This document shows, piece after piece, positions 44,522-54,198 of a stretch of 64,000 bases of DNA. The position numbers and the translations under genes are program-made. The notes under the pieces are model-generated. The model was not told where the DNA came from and made no database searches. It saw only the letters and a program-made list of their open reading frames with translations. Numbering within the stretch: position 1 is the stretch's first letter; every line of letters starts with the position of its first letter. Source of the stretch: Lachnospiraceae bacterium (GTDB lineage Bacteria; Bacillota; Clostridia; Lachnospirales; Lachnospiraceae); the NCBI GenBank assembly GCA_015057425.1, contig SVEL01000006.1:1-64000 (forward strand), written 5' to 3'.

Positions 44522-46738
44522 ATGAATACTTTAAATGACAGACAAAGAGAAGCTGTGTTATGTACGGAGGGGCCGGTACTTTTGCTTGCAGGCGCAGGTT
44601 CCGGTAAGACAAGAGTCATAACGCACAGAATTGCGTATCTTATAGAAGAATTAGGTGTAAATCCATGGAATATTATGGCAATTACGTTTACTAATAAAGC
44701 TGCAGGTGAAATGCGTGAAAGAGTTGACAATATGGTCGGTTTCGGTGCAGAACATATATGGGTAAGTACATTTCATTCTACCTGTGTGCGTATTTTGAGA
44801 AGATATATAGACAGAATTGGTTTTGACAACAACTTTACTATTTATGATACAGATGACCAGAAACATGTTATGAAGGATGTGCTTAAGAAACTCAATATTG
44901 ATACTAAGCAGCTTTCTGAAAGAACGATGCTTTCCATCATATCAAATAATAAAAATGAGATGATTTCACCGGCGGAGTACAGATTAAGTATTCAGGGTGA
45001 TTTTTCAAAGGTCAGATTAGCTTCGGCTTACGAGGAGTACCAGAAAGAACTTCAGAAAAATAATGCTCTTGACTTTGATGACCTTCTTGTAAAAACAGTA
45101 GAGCTTTTTACTGCCTGCCCGGATGTGCTTGATAACTATCAGGAAAGATTTAAGTATATAATGGTAGACGAATATCAGGATACAAATACGGTACAGTTTA
45201 AGCTTGTTAAACTTCTTGCATCTAAGTACAGAAACCTGTGTGTGGTAGGTGATGATGACCAGTCCATTTATAAGTTTAGAGGTGCAAATATTAAGAATAT
45301 TCTTAACTTCGAAAAGGTTTATCCGGAAGCAACAGTTATAAAATTAGAGCAGAATTACCGTTCGACAGCCAATATATTAAATGCTGCCAACGGTGTAATT
45401 GCACATAATTATGGCAGAAAGGACAAGGCTTTGTGGACAGAAAAGGAGCCGGGCGAGAAGATTAGAATTCTCCAATATGACACTGCTTACAATGAAGCAG
45501 AGGCAATTGCCGATGATATAGAAAAGTCTGTTGCAAAAGGTTATACATACAGCAGCAACGCCTGTCTCTACAGAACCAACAGTCAGTCACGTATCCTTGA
45601 AGAAAAGCTTCTTAAGAGAAATATTCCATATAAGCTTGTAGGTGGAGTAAATTTCTATCAGCGTAAGGAAATCAAGGATTTGCTTGCATATCTTAAAACA
45701 GTGGATAATGGCAGAGATGATGTGGCGGTAAAACGAATTATCAATGTTCCGAAAAGAGGGATAGGACTTACAACCATAGATAAGATACAGGTATATGCAA
45801 ATGCGTATGATATAAGCTTTTTTGAAGCATGCGGCAGAGCAGGCAATATAATTTCCGGAAAGGCAGCTGCTAAAGTTCAGGAATTTTACAGTTTTATACT
45901 GAGACTCAGAAGTGAAATATATCAGTGCTCTTTAAAGGAATTACTTGAACTTATCATAGAAGAAACTGAATACATAGAAGAAATTAAAGCTAACGATAAA
46001 GATGGCGATGCTGAGTCAAGAATTGAAAATATAGACGAATTAATAAGTAAGGTAGTCGACTATGAAGAAAATGCGGAGCATCCGTCTCTTTCAGAACTTT
46101 TAGAGGAAATTGCATTGGTGGCAGATGTTGACAGTCTTGATTCTGATGCTGATTATGTAGTTCTTATGACTATACACAGTGCAAAGGGTCTGGAGTTTCC
46201 AAGAGTTTATCTTTGCGGTATGGAGGATGGACTGTTTCCAAGCTATATGTCTATAAATGCAGAAAACCCTGATGAAGAACTTGAAGAAGAAAGACGTCTA
46301 TGCTATGTAGCCATAACGAGAGCAATGAAAGAACTTGTTATAACTTATGCAAAGTCAAGAGTTATACGTGGAGAGCTTCAGTACAATACGGTTTCAAGGT
46401 TTGTTAAGGAAATTCCGAAGGAATATACAGTTACATCAGAAGGCAGCAGGACTATAGGCGGTATTTCACCTATGTCATTTATGCAGAGAAACAATTCCGG
46501 CAGCAGTGTTTCAGATGTATTTAAAAAGAAAGCCTTCGAGATAAAGAAAACATCAGAAATGGAGAAACCGTCAGGGCTTGAATACGGAGTTGGAGATACT
46601 GTACAGCACATAAAGTTTGGAAAAGGAACAGTGCTTAGTATAGCAGATGCAGGAAGAGATTATGAAGTTACCGTAAACTTTGAGAACTTTGGAAATAAGA
46701 AGCTTTTTGCAGGATTTGCAAAGCTTAAAAAGTGTTAA
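44522..46738 (+). CDS. pcrA: ATP-dependent DNA helicase, PcrA/UvrD family
   Basis: A 738-residue superfamily 1A helicase, the normal length for PcrA. It starts LNDRQREAVLCTEGPVLLLAGAGSGKT, with Walker A at about 23-30. Other motifs are ITFTNKAA, VDEYQDT, GDDDQSIYKFRGA, LEQNYRS, LMTIHSAKGLEF and YVAITRA. It unwinds DNA in repair and plasmid replication. The C-terminal tail (GVGDTVQHIKFGKGTV) is the PcrA-type RNA-polymerase/Tudor-like module. GGAGGA precedes the ATG, 32 bases after the LTA-synthase-like gene. Confidence 0.96.
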   Translation: MNTLNDRQREAVLCTEGPVLLLAGAGSGKTRVITHRIAYLIEELGVNPWNIMAITFTNKAAGEMRERVDNMVGFGAEHIWVSTFHSTCVRILRRYIDRIGFDNNFTIYDTDDQKHVMKDVLKKLNIDTKQLSERTMLSIISNNKNEMISPAEYRLSIQGDFSKVRLASAYEEYQKELQKNNALDFDDLLVKTVELFTACPDVLDNYQERFKYIMVDEYQDTNTVQFKLVKLLASKYRNLCVVGDDDQSIYKFRGANIKNILNFEKVYPEATVIKLEQNYRSTANILNAANGVIAHNYGRKDKALWTEKEPGEKIRILQYDTAYNEAEAIADDIEKSVAKGYTYSSNACLYRTNSQSRILEEKLLKRNIPYKLVGGVNFYQRKEIKDLLAYLKTVDNGRDDVAVKRIINVPKRGIGLTTIDKIQVYANAYDISFFEACGRAGNIISGKAAAKVQEFYSFILRLRSEIYQCSLKELLELIIEETEYIEEIKANDKDGDAESRIENIDELISKVVDYEENAEHPSLSELLEEIALVADVDSLDSDADYVVLMTIHSAKGLEFPRVYLCGMEDGLFPSYMSINAENPDEELEEERRLCYVAITRAMKELVITYAKSRVIRGELQYNTVSRFVKEIPKEYTVTSEGSRTIGGISPMSFMQRNNSGSSVSDVFKKKAFEIKKTSEMEKPSGLEYGVGDTVQHIKFGKGTVLSIADAGRDYEVTVNFENFGNKKLFAGFAKLKKC

Positions 46739-46853
46739 TATTCGTTTGTTTTGGAAAATGTGAAAAAATTTCAAAAAACTTTATATAAAAATAGTAAAAT
46801 TACAAAAAATGTGTTATACTAAGAAAAAGTAAAGTTGAAAGGACGGGTGTATT

Positions 46854-47165
46854 ATGGCATTTATTATTGGAACAGTAAAGACAGCAGGAAAACTTGCTAA
46901 GTTAATTAAGCATAGAAAAGATGCTAAGAGAGAGAAGGAGCTTGAACTTGCAGCAGCTCTTGAGGCAATTGAATTGGAGGAAAAGAAACCAAAGAAATGT
47001 TGCCTTTGCAAGATTATAGTAGGTTTACTTGCAATCGTAGGATTTGTTGCTATAGTTGCAGGAGCAGGATTTGCAATTTATAAGTTAATTTCTGCAAAGA
47101 GATTAAAAGATCTTGAAGATGAATTTGACGAAATTGAAATCGATGATGATTATGATGCAGAATAA
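46854..47165 (+). CDS. Small single-helix membrane protein, unknown
   Basis: A 103-residue protein: a basic N-terminal amphipathic part (KLAKLIKHRKDAKREKE), an acidic stretch, a CCLC motif, one membrane helix (about 46-68) and a strongly acidic tail (DEFDEIEIDDDYDAE). The family is not recognised. GAAAGGACG lies before the ATG, and a TATACT at 46815-46820 could be its -10 box. It stands alone between pcrA and the methyltransferase. Confidence 0.7.
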   Translation: MAFIIGTVKTAGKLAKLIKHRKDAKREKELELAAALEAIELEEKKPKKCCLCKIIVGLLAIVGFVAIVAGAGFAIYKLISAKRLKDLEDEFDEIEIDDDYDAE

Positions 47166-47275
47166 TCTTCGCAGCTGATTAACGGATTTGGGAATTATAA
47201 GATTAAGGATTGTTACAATGTAGTGACAGTCCTTATTTTATATAAGATATGTATTCGGTAATGGAGGAACTGATA

Positions 47276-48664
47276 ATGAAAAAAGGTCAGATATATGAGG
47301 GAAAAGTTACAGACATAAAATTTCCCAATAAGGGAATTGTTGTCTGCGAAGAAGAGATAAACGGTGAAAAAAGAATAAATGAGGTAGAGGTTAAAGGAAC
47401 AATACCGGGCCAGGAAATCAGATTTACCCTTTCAAAGAAGAAGGCAGGCAAGTATGAGGGAAGATTACTTGAAGTATTGAAAATATCTGAATATGAAGAC
47501 AGAGAGCCGGTGTGTCCCCATGCTACAGTTTGTGGCGGATGTTCATATCAAAAGGTAAGTTATGATAATCAGCTTAAGATTAAAGAAAAGATGGTAAAGG
47601 ATATACTGGATAAAGTAGTAAGTGATTACGAATTTGAAGGAATTATAGGAAGTCCTAATCAGTGGGGCTATCGTAATAAAATGGAGTTTTCTTTTGGTGA
47701 TGAATGTAAGGGAGGAGAACTTGCTTTAGGGCTACATAAAAAGGGTGGCTTTTATGATATAGTCACTGTGTCAGATTGTAAGATAGTAGACGAAGATTAT
47801 AATACTATTTTAAAGGCAGTTCTTGAGCTTGCTAAGGAAGAGAATCAGACATTTTATCATAAAATGAGTCATATCGGATACCTTAGACACCTTCTCGTAA
47901 GAAGGGCTATAACTACAGGGGAAATACTTGTGGATATCGTTACTTCATCCCAGGGAGATGATGGATTTTGCAGGAAAGTCGCAGAAAAACTTAAAGAACT
48001 TAAATACAACGGAACACTTTGCGGTGTACTTCATACTGTTAACGACAGTCTGGCAGACGTAGTACAAAGTGATAAGACTGATATATTGTATGGAAAAGAT
48101 TATATATATGAGGAAATTTTGGGTCTTAAGTTTAAGATTTCAGTATTTTCATTTTTCCAGACAAACTCTCTCGGAGCAGAAGTTTTATATTCTAAGGCAC
48201 GTGAGTATATAGGAGATACTGACGGTAAATTGGTATTCGATTTGTACAGCGGAACAGGAACAATAGCGCAGATACTTGCTTCGGTAGCAGATAGCGTAGT
48301 TGGCGTTGAGATTGTCAATGAAGCGGTGGAATCGGCCAAAATTAATGCCAAATTAAACGGACTTACTAATTGTAAATTTATAGCAGGTGATGTACTTAAA
48401 GTCCTTGATGAACTTGAAGAAAAACCGGATTTAATAGTACTTGATCCACCAAGAGACGGAATACATCCAAAGGCACTTCCGAAGATTATAGATTATGGCG
48501 TAGACAGCATGGTCTATATATCATGTAAACCGACAAGTCTCGGAAGAGACCTTGTGACATTGCAGGAAAGAGGATATAGAGTGATAAAGGCATGTGCGGT
48601 AGATATGTTCCCTTGCACCAATAATGTTGAGACTGTGTGCCTTTTAAGCAGGACGCGTAATTAA
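47276..48664 (+). CDS. rlmD: 23S rRNA (uracil-C5)-methyltransferase, RlmD family
   Basis: A 462-residue RumA/RlmD-type enzyme. The N-terminal TRAM domain (about 1-55) is followed by the iron-sulfur motif CPHATVCGGCSYQKVSY and the SAM domain with LVFDLYSGTGTIAQILA, DPPRDGIHPKAL and ISCKPTSLGRDL, ending TNNVETVCLLSR with the catalytic Glu. Family members methylate U1939 or U747 of 23S rRNA; which one applies is unresolved. The ATG at 47276 has GGAGGA eight bases upstream, so a longer start at 47249 is rejected. Confidence 0.92.
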   Translation: MKKGQIYEGKVTDIKFPNKGIVVCEEEINGEKRINEVEVKGTIPGQEIRFTLSKKKAGKYEGRLLEVLKISEYEDREPVCPHATVCGGCSYQKVSYDNQLKIKEKMVKDILDKVVSDYEFEGIIGSPNQWGYRNKMEFSFGDECKGGELALGLHKKGGFYDIVTVSDCKIVDEDYNTILKAVLELAKEENQTFYHKMSHIGYLRHLLVRRAITTGEILVDIVTSSQGDDGFCRKVAEKLKELKYNGTLCGVLHTVNDSLADVVQSDKTDILYGKDYIYEEILGLKFKISVFSFFQTNSLGAEVLYSKAREYIGDTDGKLVFDLYSGTGTIAQILASVADSVVGVEIVNEAVESAKINAKLNGLTNCKFIAGDVLKVLDELEEKPDLIVLDPPRDGIHPKALPKIIDYGVDSMVYISCKPTSLGRDLVTLQERGYRVIKACAVDMFPCTNNVETVCLLSRTRN

Positions 48665-48785
48665 AACGGATGGTGGAAGGACAGAATACAAGGAAGGAAA
48701 ACTCATATGAGAAGCGGAAATTATATAAAGGCAGAGTAAAAATGAATATGTGTAACTAATGCAAATATATAATTTGCCATACCTA

Positions 48786-48814
48786 TTGTTATCGTATTGC
48801 ATATATGATATAAT
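48786..48814 (+). promoter_or_regulatory. Promoter for the MCP-PilZ gene
   Basis: TTGTTA (48786-48791), a 17-base spacer and a perfect TATAAT (48809-48814), about 55 bases before the start codon. Confidence 0.7.
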
Positions 48815-48873
48815 AAAAGAAATTTTGTGGCGTAACAAAAGAATATATAATTAGTAAATGTGAGGTACAAAAG

Positions 48874-50961
48874 ATGGAATATGATGAGAAGAAATTTCAA
48901 CGTATGGCCAACAAGTATGCATTAGCGATTTGGGTTATAATTGATGCAATACTTACAGTGGCATATATTATCGAGTTTATGAAGGGGGCAAAGACACTTC
49001 CGTTCTTAATTGCATTTGTGGTAATTTGTTGGTTGCCGGTTGCGATAGGCGTATTGTTCTTGAAGATAAAGGGAATGCATACACCGCTATTTAGAGAATT
49101 TGTGGCTACTGGTTATGGTGTATTCTTTGCATACTCAGTATTTACTGCTGAAACAATGATTACATTCAGCTATATTTTTCCTGTGGCAGGTATGTTGATT
49201 CTTTATAAGAACAGAGGGTTACTCATAAGATGCTGTGTAGCCAATATTATAGTTTTGATAGTTAATGCAGTGAGAATATACGCTATGGGACTTAATACTG
49301 ACAGAACCATGGCTGACGTAGAAGTTCAGGTGGCATGTACAATTCTTTGTTATGCAGGTTATATTCTTTCTCTTAAGTATATAACAAAGTCTCATGAAGC
49401 TTTGCTTGATTCTGTAAAAGGAAATCTTAAGCGAGTTGTTGAAACTGTTCAGAAGGTTAAAGGCGCAAGTAATTCTATTGTTGACGGTATGACAGTAGTA
49501 AGAGAACTTTCGGATGAAAATAGAGACAGTGCTGACGGTGTAGCGCAGAATATGGTGGACCTTACTGAGAATAATGGTGTGCTCCAGGATAAAGCAGAGT
49601 TTATGCTTAATACAATTGATACGATAAATGGACAGGTTGGAAATGCTGCAAATCTTGTTCAGGAGATTGATGTGCTTATGCAACAGTCTGTTTCAAGAGC
49701 AAAGTTAAGCTCTGAACAGCTTGAAGATGTAGTGAAGACAACTACTGAAATGGCGGATTTATCTAAGGAAGTAGAGTCTATTCTTAAGGAATTCAAGGAA
49801 GAATTCAATATGGTTAAGGAAGAGACCGGTACTATCGAAAAGATTACATCAAAGACAAATCTTCTTGCTTTAAATGCTTCTATTGAGGCGGCAAGAGCAG
49901 GTGAGTCAGGAAAAGGTTTTGCAGTTGTAGCTGATGAAATTCGTGATTTAAGTAGTGGAACAAAGACTTCGTCAGAAAGTATTATGGAAGCGTTATCACG
50001 CCTTGAAGAAACATCTGACAAGATGATGGAATCGATTTCTAAGACACTTGAACTTATAAACATTAACCTTGAAAAGGTTATGGAAGTTAACAGCAGTGTG
50101 ACCGGAATCAGAGATGATTCTATAAAACTCGGCGGTAATGTAAAAGTTGTTGACGGTGCTATGCAGGAAGTAGAAAAATCTAATAAAGAAATGGTTAACA
50201 ACATGGGCCAGGTTGCTGAAGTTATGGAAGTTATGACAGAAAGCATTAAACAGGCCGCTGAAAACACAAAGGTAATGAGAAGCAAATATGAAGAAACATC
50301 TTCTAATGTTGTAATTATCGAAAGAGTAGTAGAGAACCTTGTAGAAGACCTTGGACAGGGCGGATTTATGAGTATTGAAGACGTTACTGAAGGTATGTAT
50401 CTGACGCTTGAACAGATAGAAAACGGAGCAGCAAAGTCTATAAGAGGAAAGATTGAGGAACGCTTAGATAATGGTGTAACAGTATCATTTGATGGAGACG
50501 TATTTACAGGCAAGAACATAAGCCATAACGTTACTATAATAGTATCAAACGGAATGTACAGATGGGAAAACGTTACGGTTTCTCATATAAAAGACGGACG
50601 TATCAAGGTATTGGTTGAAGGAAATCCTAAGGTACTCAACCGTAGAAAGTATCCGCGTATGCCTATATCAAATCCATGTGAAGCTTTGATAGGACATTCA
50701 AAAGAACCGATTCATGGCAATATGGTAAATATCAGTGCCGGAGGTTTTTCATTTGCATCAAAGAATAATGCACTTATGGATGCAAGAGAACAGCTTGTTA
50801 AAATAGGCGTAGTTAACCTTAATCTTGAAAAAGGCAATAAATTTGTAGGTCATATAATTCGTGTAACTGATAATGATGGTGAATACATAGTTGGATGCCG
50901 TATGTTGGAAGACAGAAAAGACGTAGAAGAATATGTAAAAAAACATTACATAAGTGAATAG
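48874..50961 (+). CDS. Methyl-accepting chemotaxis-type receptor fused to a PilZ domain
   Basis: A 695-residue protein. Six membrane helices (to about 170) with almost no external loop replace the usual periplasmic sensor, and there is no clear HAMP. The MCP signalling hairpin is intact ([29 protein letters not shown], about 329-357). The last about 110 residues form a PilZ domain with RRKYPR (RxxxR) and NISAGG (the D/NxSxxG motif), which bind c-di-GMP. It should therefore connect c-di-GMP level to chemotaxis or another MCP output. It is monocistronic, between a good promoter and a terminator. Confidence 0.92.
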   Translation: MEYDEKKFQRMANKYALAIWVIIDAILTVAYIIEFMKGAKTLPFLIAFVVICWLPVAIGVLFLKIKGMHTPLFREFVATGYGVFFAYSVFTAETMITFSYIFPVAGMLILYKNRGLLIRCCVANIIVLIVNAVRIYAMGLNTDRTMADVEVQVACTILCYAGYILSLKYITKSHEALLDSVKGNLKRVVETVQKVKGASNSIVDGMTVVRELSDENRDSADGVAQNMVDLTENNGVLQDKAEFMLNTIDTINGQVGNAANLVQEIDVLMQQSVSRAKLSSEQLEDVVKTTTEMADLSKEVESILKEFKEEFNMVKEETGTIEKITSKTNLLALNASIEAARAGESGKGFAVVADEIRDLSSGTKTSSESIMEALSRLEETSDKMMESISKTLELININLEKVMEVNSSVTGIRDDSIKLGGNVKVVDGAMQEVEKSNKEMVNNMGQVAEVMEVMTESIKQAAENTKVMRSKYEETSSNVVIIERVVENLVEDLGQGGFMSIEDVTEGMYLTLEQIENGAAKSIRGKIEERLDNGVTVSFDGDVFTGKNISHNVTIIVSNGMYRWENVTVSHIKDGRIKVLVEGNPKVLNRRKYPRMPISNPCEALIGHSKEPIHGNMVNISAGGFSFASKNNALMDAREQLVKIGVVNLNLEKGNKFVGHIIRVTDNDGEYIVGCRMLEDRKDVEEYVKKHYISE

Positions 50962-50980
50962 GATTAAAGAATGAAAATTT

Positions 50981-51020
50981 AAAACACTGTTTTGCGGTTA
51001 AGCAAGACAGTGTTTTTTTT
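50981..51020 (+). terminator. Rho-independent terminator after the MCP-PilZ gene
   Basis: A 15-base stem with one G-T pair (50981-50995 with 51002-51016) followed by a long T-run. Confidence 0.9.
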
Positions 51021-51100
51021 GATTCATAAAGTATTGATTTTACTGAAATTCTTATAAATAATCTAACGAAAACACACTTCATATAACTTTTTCACAAAAC

Positions 51101-51162
51101 AAAATCACACCTAAAATAACTAATTGGTAAGAGAAAATCACACCTATTAAAACCTTTTGGTA
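51101..51162. repeat. Pair of direct repeats with 33-base period upstream of a surface-protein gene
   Basis: AAAATCACACCTA occurs at 51101-51113 and 51134-51146, and TTGGTA follows each copy at the same distance (51124-51129 and 51157-51162). The 33-base period is close to three helical turns, which suits binding of a regulator to one face of the DNA. Confidence 0.5.
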
Positions 51163-51238
51163 TTTTAAATAATTATAAAATATATTAATATTTTGTTATG
51201 GCAATATTATTGCAAAATAAAAATCGGAGGATAGAAAA

Positions 51239-52084
51239 GTGAGAAGAAATTTAATTAAGAAGACAGTTGCTGTTATGGCTATGTCAGCTATGATGGTAGC
51301 AACATTGGCACAGAGTGCATTTGCAGCAGAAAAGGTAACATACTACTTTGTAGACTGTGGTGATTATGTAGTTGACACAGTTAATCCGGCAGATATGTAT
51401 ACAGATGATACAAGAGATGACAATGATGCACTTGGTATTTATCAGTCAGTGACAGATCAGGCATACGGTGCAGATGCTACAACTGGTAAGAGCTGGGGTA
51501 TCGTAGCGGATGCGTATGTAGGTGATTATGATGGTGCTTTTGGTGTAAGATTAACAGGTGCTTGGGCATTTGAGTATAATGCAGCAAGTGCAGACGCACA
51601 CAGGAACTGGTCAAACACATATTCAAATGGTTGTCCTGCAAGTCAAACTCCTACTTTAACATGGAAATTTGAACTCCCTGCCGGAACATATGAAGTTGAA
51701 GTTTGTGCTGTTAATCCATGGGGCAACTGCTCAAATGTAACTGTTAAAGGAAATGATACAACAGTTGGAACTATTGATACAATCGTTCAGACAAATGGTG
51801 GCGCTACAGATATAGAGACAAAATATGGCGGAGAAACAGTTAAAGGTAATGTTACAATAGGTGATGATGGAATTCTTACTTTAGTTGCTACAAATGGTAA
51901 TGACAACGCAGCAGGTAACCAGTGTGTAAATATCGCTTGGATTAAGATCGTAGGCGATGCAGTGGAAGAAACAACAGAAGAAACACCAACAACAGGTGAT
52001 GCTACAACATTTCTTCCTGCAGTATTATTAGCTGTATCAGCAGTTACAGCTGTTATAATGAGAAAGAAGTCAGTAGTTGAGTAA
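51239..52084 (+). CDS. Secreted, cell-wall-anchored protein with malectin-like domain
   Basis: A 281-residue protein with a signal peptide (to about AFAA at 30). A beta-rich domain follows (YYFVDCGDYVVDTV, WKFELPAGTYEVEVCAVNPWG, VNIAWIKI) that looks like a malectin/carbohydrate-binding sandwich. The C-terminus has Thr/Glu spacers, the sorting-like motif TPTTGD, a hydrophobic helix and RKK, as in sortase substrates. The start is GTG, with CGGAGG 11 bases upstream. It may bind plant or host glycans. No sortase gene is nearby. Confidence 0.8.
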   Translation: MRRNLIKKTVAVMAMSAMMVATLAQSAFAAEKVTYYFVDCGDYVVDTVNPADMYTDDTRDDNDALGIYQSVTDQAYGADATTGKSWGIVADAYVGDYDGAFGVRLTGAWAFEYNAASADAHRNWSNTYSNGCPASQTPTLTWKFELPAGTYEVEVCAVNPWGNCSNVTVKGNDTTVGTIDTIVQTNGGATDIETKYGGETVKGNVTIGDDGILTLVATNGNDNAAGNQCVNIAWIKIVGDAVEETTEETPTTGDATTFLPAVLLAVSAVTAVIMRKKSVVE

Positions 52085-52115
52085 TTTTCAACATTCAGTT
52101 CTACTCCTATATATG

Positions 52116-52149
52116 AAAAGAAGGTCATATTGTTATGGCCTTCTTTTTA
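52116..52149 (+). terminator. Rho-independent terminator
   Basis: A 13-base stem with one T-G pair (52116-52128 with 52135-52147) and a T-run. It ends the surface-protein transcript and runs into the short palindrome at 52146-52176. Confidence 0.85.
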
Positions 52150-52176
52150 TGTGATAGGAAATTCACATCACATAAA
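52146..52176. repeat. Short palindromic repeat related to the one at 19905
   Basis: TTTATGTGAT (52146-52155) and its inverse ATCACATAAA (52167-52176) flank AGGAAATTCAC. The left half matches the start of the element at 19905-19937. Confidence 0.6.
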
Positions 52177-52238
52177 AGTGTTTAAACACATATTTTTTTG
52201 AAATAATTAAAATAAAAAGAAAATATAGGAGTAAGCGT

Positions 52239-52559
52239 ATGAAGGTAGTAAATGTTAAAACAGAAACTTTTACGGAAGAAGTTGAAAACAGTAAAGAGCC
52301 GATGATGATTGATTTCTATGCAACGTGGTGTGGACCGTGTAAAATGGTTGGGCAGGTTATTGATGAAATTGCTAAAGAGTATGATGGTAACGTGAAAATA
52401 TGCAAGATAGATGTCGATGCTGAACCGGAATTGGCTGTAAAATACAGAATTATGAGCGTTCCGACAATACTGACTATGAGAAACGGAGAAGTTATAAAGC
52501 GCGTCACCGGAGCACGAACAAAGAACAATATTATAAGCATGCTGGATGAGTTAAAATAA
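52239..52559 (+). CDS. Thioredoxin
   Basis: A 106-residue single-domain thioredoxin with active site WCGPCK (about 31-36), the cis-Pro region MSVPTI and the usual length. It reduces protein disulfides in the cytoplasm. The sequence differs from the most conserved TrxA in a few positions, so it may be a secondary thioredoxin. TAGGAG lies nine bases before the ATG. It is monocistronic with a perfect terminator. Confidence 0.94.
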   Translation: MKVVNVKTETFTEEVENSKEPMMIDFYATWCGPCKMVGQVIDEIAKEYDGNVKICKIDVDAEPELAVKYRIMSVPTILTMRNGEVIKRVTGARTKNNIISMLDELK

Positions 52560-52587
52560 AGACATATCAAGATGTAAATAACCATAT

Positions 52588-52619
52588 AAAAATGGGTATA
52601 CCGATGTATACCCATTTTT
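52588..52619. terminator. Bidirectional rho-independent terminator
   Basis: A perfect 14-base stem (52588-52601 with 52606-52619), loop CGAT, ending in T on one side and A on the other. It separates the thioredoxin gene from the convergent ABC operon. Confidence 0.92.
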
Positions 52620-52639
52620 GTATAAAATATAAATTTGAC

Positions 52640-53449
52640 TTATAATACCTTAGATAAAAATTCTTTAAGTCGCGGATTCTTAGGATTTCCAAAGAATTCA
52701 GCCGGTGGAGCTGATTCTAAAATAAGTCCTTCGTCTATAAAGAGAACTTTATTTGCCACTTCTTTTGCAAATCCCATTTCATGTGTAACGATTATCATAG
52801 TCATTCCTTCGCTTGCTAAAGACTTCATAAGGTCAAGAACTTCACCAACCATTTCAGGGTCAAGAGCAGATGTAGGTTCATCAAAAAGAATAACTTCAGG
52901 CTTCATAGCGAGAGCTCTGACGATGGCTACACGCTGTTTCTGACCACCGGAAAGTGTTGACGGATATACATTTGCCTTATCCTCAAGACCAATTCTTTTA
53001 AGAAGAGCCATAGCTTCTTCGCGAACTTCAGCTTTTATCTGAGCCTTAGTCTTACCGATGGACTTATCTTTCTTTAAATCCTTAAGACGAAGATGGACTG
53101 GAGCAAGCATTATATTTTCAATAACTGTTTTATTATTAAATAAGTTGAAATGCTGGAAAACCATCCCCATCTTTCTTCTATGAACATTGATGTCAACTTT
53201 CATGTCGGCAATATCAACACCGTCAAAGATAATCTGGCCGCTTGTCGGATCTTCCATACAGTTAAGGCAACGCAAGAATGTACTTTTACCTGAACCTGAC
53301 GGACCGATAACTACCATAATGTCCCCTTTGTTGATGGTAACATCTATTCCGTTTAATACATTATTGCCATTAAACTCTTTTTTGAGATTGATAACATCAA
53401 TCATTACTTCGGCAGAGCCGTTTTGATTAAGATTAATTGCGTCTGTCAC
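52640..53449 (-). CDS. Polar amino acid ABC transporter ATP-binding protein
   Basis: A 269-residue ATPase of the GlnQ/HisP group: Walker [18 protein letters not shown], Walker [15 protein letters not shown] and the H-loop VTHEMGF. The start is a GTG at 53449 inside the end of the permease gene (17-base overlap), so translation is coupled. An ATG at 53404 begins the core fold but has no ribosome site. Last gene of a binding protein-permease-ATPase operon. Confidence 0.93.
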   Translation of the reverse strand: MTDAINLNQNGSAEVMIDVINLKKEFNGNNVLNGIDVTINKGDIMVVIGPSGSGKSTFLRCLNCMEDPTSGQIIFDGVDIADMKVDINVHRRKMGMVFQHFNLFNNKTVIENIMLAPVHLRLKDLKKDKSIGKTKAQIKAEVREEAMALLKRIGLEDKANVYPSTLSGGQKQRVAIVRALAMKPEVILFDEPTSALDPEMVGEVLDLMKSLASEGMTMIIVTHEMGFAKEVANKVLFIDEGLILESAPPAEFFGNPKNPRLKEFLSKVL

Positions 53450-54170
53450 TTTTTCTCAGGCTCCTTTCCATAATTTTGATGCCAAGGCTGATAAGTAACA
53501 CAAGTACGATATAGATGAGTGCCATTACTATGTATGGAATCATAAATTCATAACTGTTACTTCCCATATAGTTAAATGCAACATATAAGTCAGTTGCACC
53601 TACGAAGCTAACAACAGAAGTTTCCTTAACAAGAGCGATGAATTCGTTACCAAGTGTAGGCAATATGTTCTTAACTGCCTGCGGAATAACGATTTTAATC
53701 ATCGTTGTTGTAAAACTTAAACCTACTGCACGTCCGGCTTCCATCTGACCACTGTCAACGGAAAGAATACCGCTTCGCATAATTTCGGATATGTAAGCAC
53801 CACTGTTAAGACCGAAAACAACTATGGCAACCTGTACACCTGTGAGACCAAGCCTCATGCCAAAGCCACTGACTAAGTCATTAAATATAGGAAGTGCTAC
53901 ATAATAAAATACAAGTAACTGAACTACAATAGGTGTTCCTCTGAACAATGCAACATAGAAACTGCAAATGCTGTTTAAAACACGAGGCAAAAGCTTGTAC
54001 TTAGGAATTACACGAACAGTAGCGATGATGGTGCCGATAACAATACCTATTATCAAACCTAAAATCGCAATAATAAGAGTATTTTGTAAGCCTTCAAGTA
54101 CTGTTTTGTATCCTTCGTAAGTTATGAAATTTTCTATGAATGTATCTATTTTGACACTAAGATTACCCAT
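53433..54170 (-). CDS. Polar amino acid ABC transporter permease
   Basis: A 245-residue HisMQ/GlnP-type permease with five helices and the loop [42 protein letters not shown] at about 143-185, which includes the EAA motif that contacts the ATPase. GAGG precedes the ATG. It forms a homodimer with two ATPase copies in this family. It lies 28 bases after the binding-protein gene. Confidence 0.94.
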   Translation of the reverse strand: MGNLSVKIDTFIENFITYEGYKTVLEGLQNTLIIAILGLIIGIVIGTIIATVRVIPKYKLLPRVLNSICSFYVALFRGTPIVVQLLVFYYVALPIFNDLVSGFGMRLGLTGVQVAIVVFGLNSGAYISEIMRSGILSVDSGQMEAGRAVGLSFTTTMIKIVIPQAVKNILPTLGNEFIALVKETSVVSFVGATDLYVAFNYMGSNSYEFMIPYIVMALIYIVLVLLISLGIKIMERSLRKSDRRN

Positions 54171-54198
54171 GAAAAATCCTCACATTTCTATAATGCAA

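Noticed and set aside
49659-50519. Open frame of 286 codons on the minus strand opposite the MCP-PilZ gene
   Set aside because: Ser/Thr-rich low-complexity translation with no ribosome site; it is the antisense shadow of the coiled-coil coding sequence.
51101-51162. Possible start of a CRISPR array (two direct repeats)
   Set aside because: Only two copies, with imperfect repeats, spacers of about 20 bases and no cas genes.
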